Assembly: GCA_041695325.1 (NCBI GenBank)
Contig: JBGFRC010000017.1
Span: 1 to 17,206, forward strand
Length of the DNA: 17,206 nt
DNA from: SURF-13 sp041695325
GTDB taxonomy: Bacteria; Pseudomonadota; Gammaproteobacteria; SURF-13
Direction: 5' to 3'
Shown: in pieces, positions 14,563 to 17,206 of the stretch
Numbering within the stretch: the first letter of the stretch is position 1
How the letters are laid out: each line of letters begins with the position of its first letter
Position numbers and translations under genes: made by a program
The notes under the pieces: model-generated
What the model saw: only the letters and a program-made list of their open reading frames with translations
Told to the model about the DNA's origin: nothing
Database searches by the model: none

Positions 14563-15225
14563 ATGTCGGAGCAACTGCCCGCGGTTGAGATTAACCCATC
14601 CGGCCCTGTTACGGCCAGCGTGATTTTTCTGCACGGCCTGGGTGCGGACGGACATGACCTTGCGCCGCTGGCGGCCGAACTCGATCTTCCGGGCGTGCGC
14701 TTTGTGTTCCCGCACGCCCCGGTCAGGCCGGTGACGATTAACGGCGGTTACCGTATGCGCGCCTGGTACGATGTTCTTGGCGCGGACTTCGGCGCGGGTC
14801 AGGATGAAGCCGGAATACGGGAATCGGAACAACAATTACGCGCGCTGATCCGGCGCGAAGTGGAACGCGGCATGCCCGCGTCGCGCATCGTGCTGGCGGG
14901 ATTTTCGCAGGGCGGGGCTATCGCCCTGCACACGGCGTTGCGTTATCCGGAGCGTCTGGCCGGGACGGTCGCGCTCTCCGGCTACCTGCCGCTTATGGAA
15001 ACATTGCCGGCCGAGGCGCATCTGGCCAACAAAGATATGCCCATCCTGCTGGCGCACGGCACGGGAGATGCCGTGATTCCGCTCGCGCTGGGCGAGGCGT
15101 CCTGCCGGAGGTTAAAAGCGCTGGGGTTTCCGGTGACGTGGCGCAGCTACCCCATGCCGCACACACTGTGCGCGGCGGAAATTGAGGATGCGAAGGGCTG
15201 GTTGAGAATATTGCTGTTATTATAA
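14563..15225 (+). CDS. Carboxylesterase / phospholipase family alpha/beta hydrolase
   Basis: 220 residues, the usual size for this family (related to acyl-protein thioesterase and Pseudomonas EstB). The catalytic triad is visible: Ser115 in GFSQGG, Asp169 in HGTGDAVIP and His200 in YPMPHTLC. The oxyanion region is IFLHGLGADGHD (21-32), and the characteristic FPHAPVRPVTINGG and MRAWYD blocks are present. It is cytosolic, with no signal peptide; it hydrolyses short-chain esters and possibly thioesters. It faces the glycine-zipper lipoprotein gene across a strong hairpin terminator. Confidence 0.94.
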   Translation: MSEQLPAVEINPSGPVTASVIFLHGLGADGHDLAPLAAELDLPGVRFVFPHAPVRPVTINGGYRMRAWYDVLGADFGAGQDEAGIRESEQQLRALIRREVERGMPASRIVLAGFSQGGAIALHTALRYPERLAGTVALSGYLPLMETLPAEAHLANKDMPILLAHGTGDAVIPLALGEASCRRLKALGFPVTWRSYPMPHTLCAAEIEDAKGWLRILLLL

Positions 15226-15228
15226 GAC

Positions 15229-15253
15229 CGCGCCCCTCGTGACGAGGGGCGCG
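15229..15253. terminator. GC-rich hairpin terminator between convergent genes
   Basis: CGCGCCCCT (15229-15237), loop CGTGACG, AGGGGCGCG (15245-15253): a perfect 9-bp GC-rich stem, with the loop bases also able to pair. It lies 3 bp after the esterase stop and 17 bp beyond the lipoprotein stop. The plus side is followed by TGGTTTGG and the minus side by an AT-rich stretch, so it can serve both directions, though neither U-run is perfect. Confidence 0.65.
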
Positions 15254-15270
15254 TGGTTTGGCCGCGTGCT

Positions 15271-15732
15271 TCAGTTGACCACTTGCCAGCTGCCGTCAGG
15301 CTGGCGGCAGGCGGTACCAAACGCGCTCTCTTTTTTGCCGCCTATGGTGACGGTAGTGGTGTATTCACGGCAATATTGGTCTCCGGCGGCCTGGTAGGTG
15401 CGCGTTGGGGTGAAGCTCACGTCGCGCCCGGTATCCGGGTTGTGCCAGGAAGAAACCTGGCCGGTCTTGTTGGTTTCCAGCGCCTGCTGCGCTTTCAACT
15501 GGTCGGTTTGATCCATGTATTTGCCGATCTCGCCACCGATCAAGGCGCCGACCAGGGTGCCGGCGATGATGGCCGCGGTTTTGCCACTGCCTTCGCCGAC
15601 CTGGGCGCCGAGCACGCCGCCCAGTACGCCGCCCACCACCGCCCCGGTCTGTTGTTTATCGGGTGGCGTCTGACAGCCCGCCACGGCCAGCGCCAGCGCG
15701 CCCGCGGTTAAACCGATTGCGATTTTATTCAT
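15271..15732 (-). CDS. Glycine-zipper outer-membrane lipoprotein (17 kDa surface antigen-like)
   Basis: 153 residues. The start at 15732 has AGGAGA 9 nt upstream; longer starts spoil the signal. Signal peptide 1-19 with lipobox AVAGC, Cys20. Two glycine zippers follow: G30, G34, G38, G42 and G58, G62, G66, G70, the pattern of the glycine zipper 2TM (Rickettsia 17 kDa antigen / SlyB) proteins. A soluble domain (about 75-153) with HNPDTGRDVSFTPTRTY and YCREYTTTVTIGGKKESAFGTACRQPDGSW matches the surface-antigen C-terminal region with its paired cysteines. The likely place is the outer membrane, as an envelope-stress-related or structural protein. Confidence 0.9.
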   Translation of the reverse strand: MNKIAIGLTAGALALAVAGCQTPPDKQQTGAVVGGVLGGVLGAQVGEGSGKTAAIIAGTLVGALIGGEIGKYMDQTDQLKAQQALETNKTGQVSSWHNPDTGRDVSFTPTRTYQAAGDQYCREYTTTVTIGGKKESAFGTACRQPDGSWQVVN

Positions 15733-15904
15733 AAGCACGATTCTCCTGATGGTTTGCCTGTGACAAGGCTTAAATAATGTGCATGATCGAAACAAGTCAG
15801 ACGATACCTGATGGATTTTTATGTGATAAAAGATCCGTTTATTTTAGCCCGGCGGTATGCATTATGTAAGACCCTGGCTGCAGAAAAAAGTTGCGCGGGC
15901 CGGG

Positions 15905-17206
15905 TCATCGGTGCTCGCTCTGCGGGCGCGCTTGAGCCGCGAACGAGGGCGCCTGAATCTGAATGCCCGCGTCCTTGAGGCGCTCACACACCTGGAACAG
16001 CAATTCCGACTTGACCGCCTCGCGTTTGTGCTGGCTCACGTCCAGGGAGTAGTGGGCGCGGAAAATCGCCGCCGCCCCGGCAATATCGTCCAGCCAGACT
16101 TCCGGCGCGGGCGCGCGCAACACGGCGGGGTGTGCGATCAGCGCCTCGCGCAGGATGCGCTGTGCCGCGGACAAATCGCTCTGATGGGCCACGCTCACGG
16201 TGAACCAGCAGCGTACGATCCGGCCCAGATAGGTCCAATTGACGAAGGCGCGCGAGATGACCTCGGAGTTGGGGATAAAGACTTCCTGGTTTTCCGAGGT
16301 GCGCAGGCTGAGTGAGCGAATGCCGATGCGCGTGACGTCGCCTTCGTTGCCGGCGATGGTCACCGTGTCGCCGGTGCGCACCGGGCGTTCGATCAGGATC
16401 AGCACGCCGCTGATGAAATTGTTGGCGACGTTTTGCAGGCCGAAGCCGATACCCACCGCCAACGCGCCGGTGATGATGGCAAGGGCGGTGAGATCAATAT
16501 TGAGTATGCGTAATAGGATGAGGAAGCCGATCAGCGCCACCGCGTATTGCGCGAACACGGACAGGCTGTGACGCGCGCCCGGGTCTTCCACGGTGTAGGA
16601 TAGCCAGCGCGATGCGGTCTCGCGGGTCAGGCGCGCGGCGCGCCACAGCAGCGCCAGCAACACGATGCTGAACAGCAGGGTCGCCAGGGTGAGCGGTTTG
16701 CCGCCGATCTCGAACAGCGGGCTGAACAGCAGCGTCTTGGCCCAACGCGCCGGCAGCGAGTGCGCGTCCCAGCCGAACAACCGGAACAATAGCCACAGCG
16801 CGCCCACGGCAAGCAACGCCTGTGCGGCGCGGCGCAGCGCGGGGTAGAGTTTGGACAGCCAAGGCGGCGCCTCGCCGCGCTGCTGGGTGCGGGTTTCCAG
16901 CCAGCGGAATAAATCGTTCAACAGGCCGCGCAGCACTCCCCAGCCGGTCAGCACCAGCAGGAACCAGCCGGCAAAGGCGGCCAGCGTCCAGGCAAGATTT
17001 AAATAGCCGATCAACCCTATCAACGCGCTGGCGAACAGCGTGATCACCACCATGCCGAGGATGCGTTCGCTGGCGCGCAACCAGCGCTCGCTCAGCACGC
17101 CCGCCAGGGGCGAGATCAGCGCCCGGCGGTAGCGCAGCGCCAGAATCAAGGCCGGCAGCCAGGCGAGCAGGAACACGCGGTCAATGAAATCACGCGCCGT
17201 GTCCGT
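15905..17206 (-). CDS. MscS-family mechanosensitive ion channel (5' end beyond the window)
   Basis: The frame is open to the right edge, so the N-terminus is missing; at least 433 residues are present. Six or more hydrophobic segments occupy the visible first 260 residues (for example VVITLFASALIGLIGYLNLA and FAGWFLLVLTGWGVL). The pore-lining helix reads ALAIITGALAVGIGFGLQNVANNFISG, with the Gly/Ala-rich face and the ..GLQN..NF.SG signature of MscS. The beta domain follows: ERPVRTGDTVTIAGNEGDVTRIGIRSLSLRT and IPNSEVISRAFVNWT. It acts in the inner membrane as an emergency valve at low osmolarity. The extra N-terminal spans place it with longer MscS paralogues, not the 3-span E. coli MscS. Confidence 0.93.
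   Translation of the reverse strand, partial: TDTARDFIDRVFLLAWLPALILALRYRRALISPLAGVLSERWLRASERILGMVVITLFASALIGLIGYLNLAWTLAAFAGWFLLVLTGWGVLRGLLNDLFRWLETRTQQRGEAPPWLSKLYPALRRAAQALLAVGALWLLFRLFGWDAHSLPARWAKTLLFSPLFEIGGKPLTLATLLFSIVLLALLWRAARLTRETASRWLSYTVEDPGARHSLSVFAQYAVALIGFLILLRILNIDLTALAIITGALAVGIGFGLQNVANNFISGVLILIERPVRTGDTVTIAGNEGDVTRIGIRSLSLRTSENQEVFIPNSEVISRAFVNWTYLGRIVRCWFTVSVAHQSDLSAAQRILREALIAHPAVLRAPAPEVWLDDIAGAAAIFRAHYSLDVSQHKREAVKSELLFQVCERLKDAGIQIQAPSFAAQARPQSEHR

Noticed and set aside
15817..15831. Short palindrome TTTTAT-GTG-ATAAAA upstream of the glycine-zipper lipoprotein gene
   Set aside because: Only 6-bp AT arms, likely by chance in an AT-rich gap; no promoter elements align with it.

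Overview
The window is a piece of a GC-rich proteobacterial chromosome, most likely a gammaproteobacterium. The evidence is the full-length gamma-type proteins (HtpG, MutY with its neighbours AsmA and YggX, two-ACT IlvA, RpiA, PurT, RNA 2',3'-cyclic phosphodiesterase) and the gene order asmA-mutY-yggX and ilvA/rpiA, which is familiar from this class. I cannot name a genus. Nearly all genes are intact housekeeping genes. The accessory material is small: an AT-rich IS1595-type transposase tail at the left edge, a compact hairpin-array element between two convergent genes, and the C-terminal remnant of what looks like a HicA toxin.

Layout. 1-114: end of an IS transposase, meeting tail to tail a small secreted protein gene (115-408, minus). 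A perfect 14-bp-arm palindrome lies upstream of that gene. 553-2436 (minus): htpG, with a near-consensus heat-shock (sigma32) promoter in the 126-bp gap it shares with a divergent two-domain sulfurtransferase (2563-3372). 3377-4400 (minus): pncC and thpR, overlapping by 8 nt. 4539-4694 (minus): a 51-residue lipoprotein. A 324-bp gap then leads to a GGDEF diguanylate cyclase (5019-5939) with a good sigma54-type -24/-12 element. 5980-9394 (minus): asmA, mutY and yggX packed with no gaps; mutY runs 83 nt into yggX. 9438-9955 (plus): a membrane/zinc-ribbon protein and a 42-residue single-span membrane protein. 9952-10128: the hairpin array flanked by CTAG, which supplies the stop codons of the genes on both sides. 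10125-11639 (minus): ilvA. 11727-14143 (plus): tight cluster rpiA, DUF2905 protein, pentapeptide-repeat protein, purT. 14168-14269: HicA-like fragment. 14291-14548 (minus) GIY-YIG protein and 14563-15225 (plus) carboxylesterase, only 14 bp apart. 15271-15732 (minus): glycine-zipper lipoprotein, facing the esterase across a strong hairpin terminator. 15905 to the right edge (minus): MscS-type channel, cut by the window.

Themes: nucleic-acid and nucleotide quality control (mutY, pncC, thpR, purT, rpiA), oxidative and heat stress (yggX, htpG) and envelope functions (asmA, MscS, lipoproteins). I found no large uncharacterised multi-gene system. The most distinctive item is the 169-bp five-hairpin element. 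Its CTAG flanks suggest that it inserted into a single palindromic CTAG that served as overlapping stop codons for two convergent genes, and that the target duplication preserved both.
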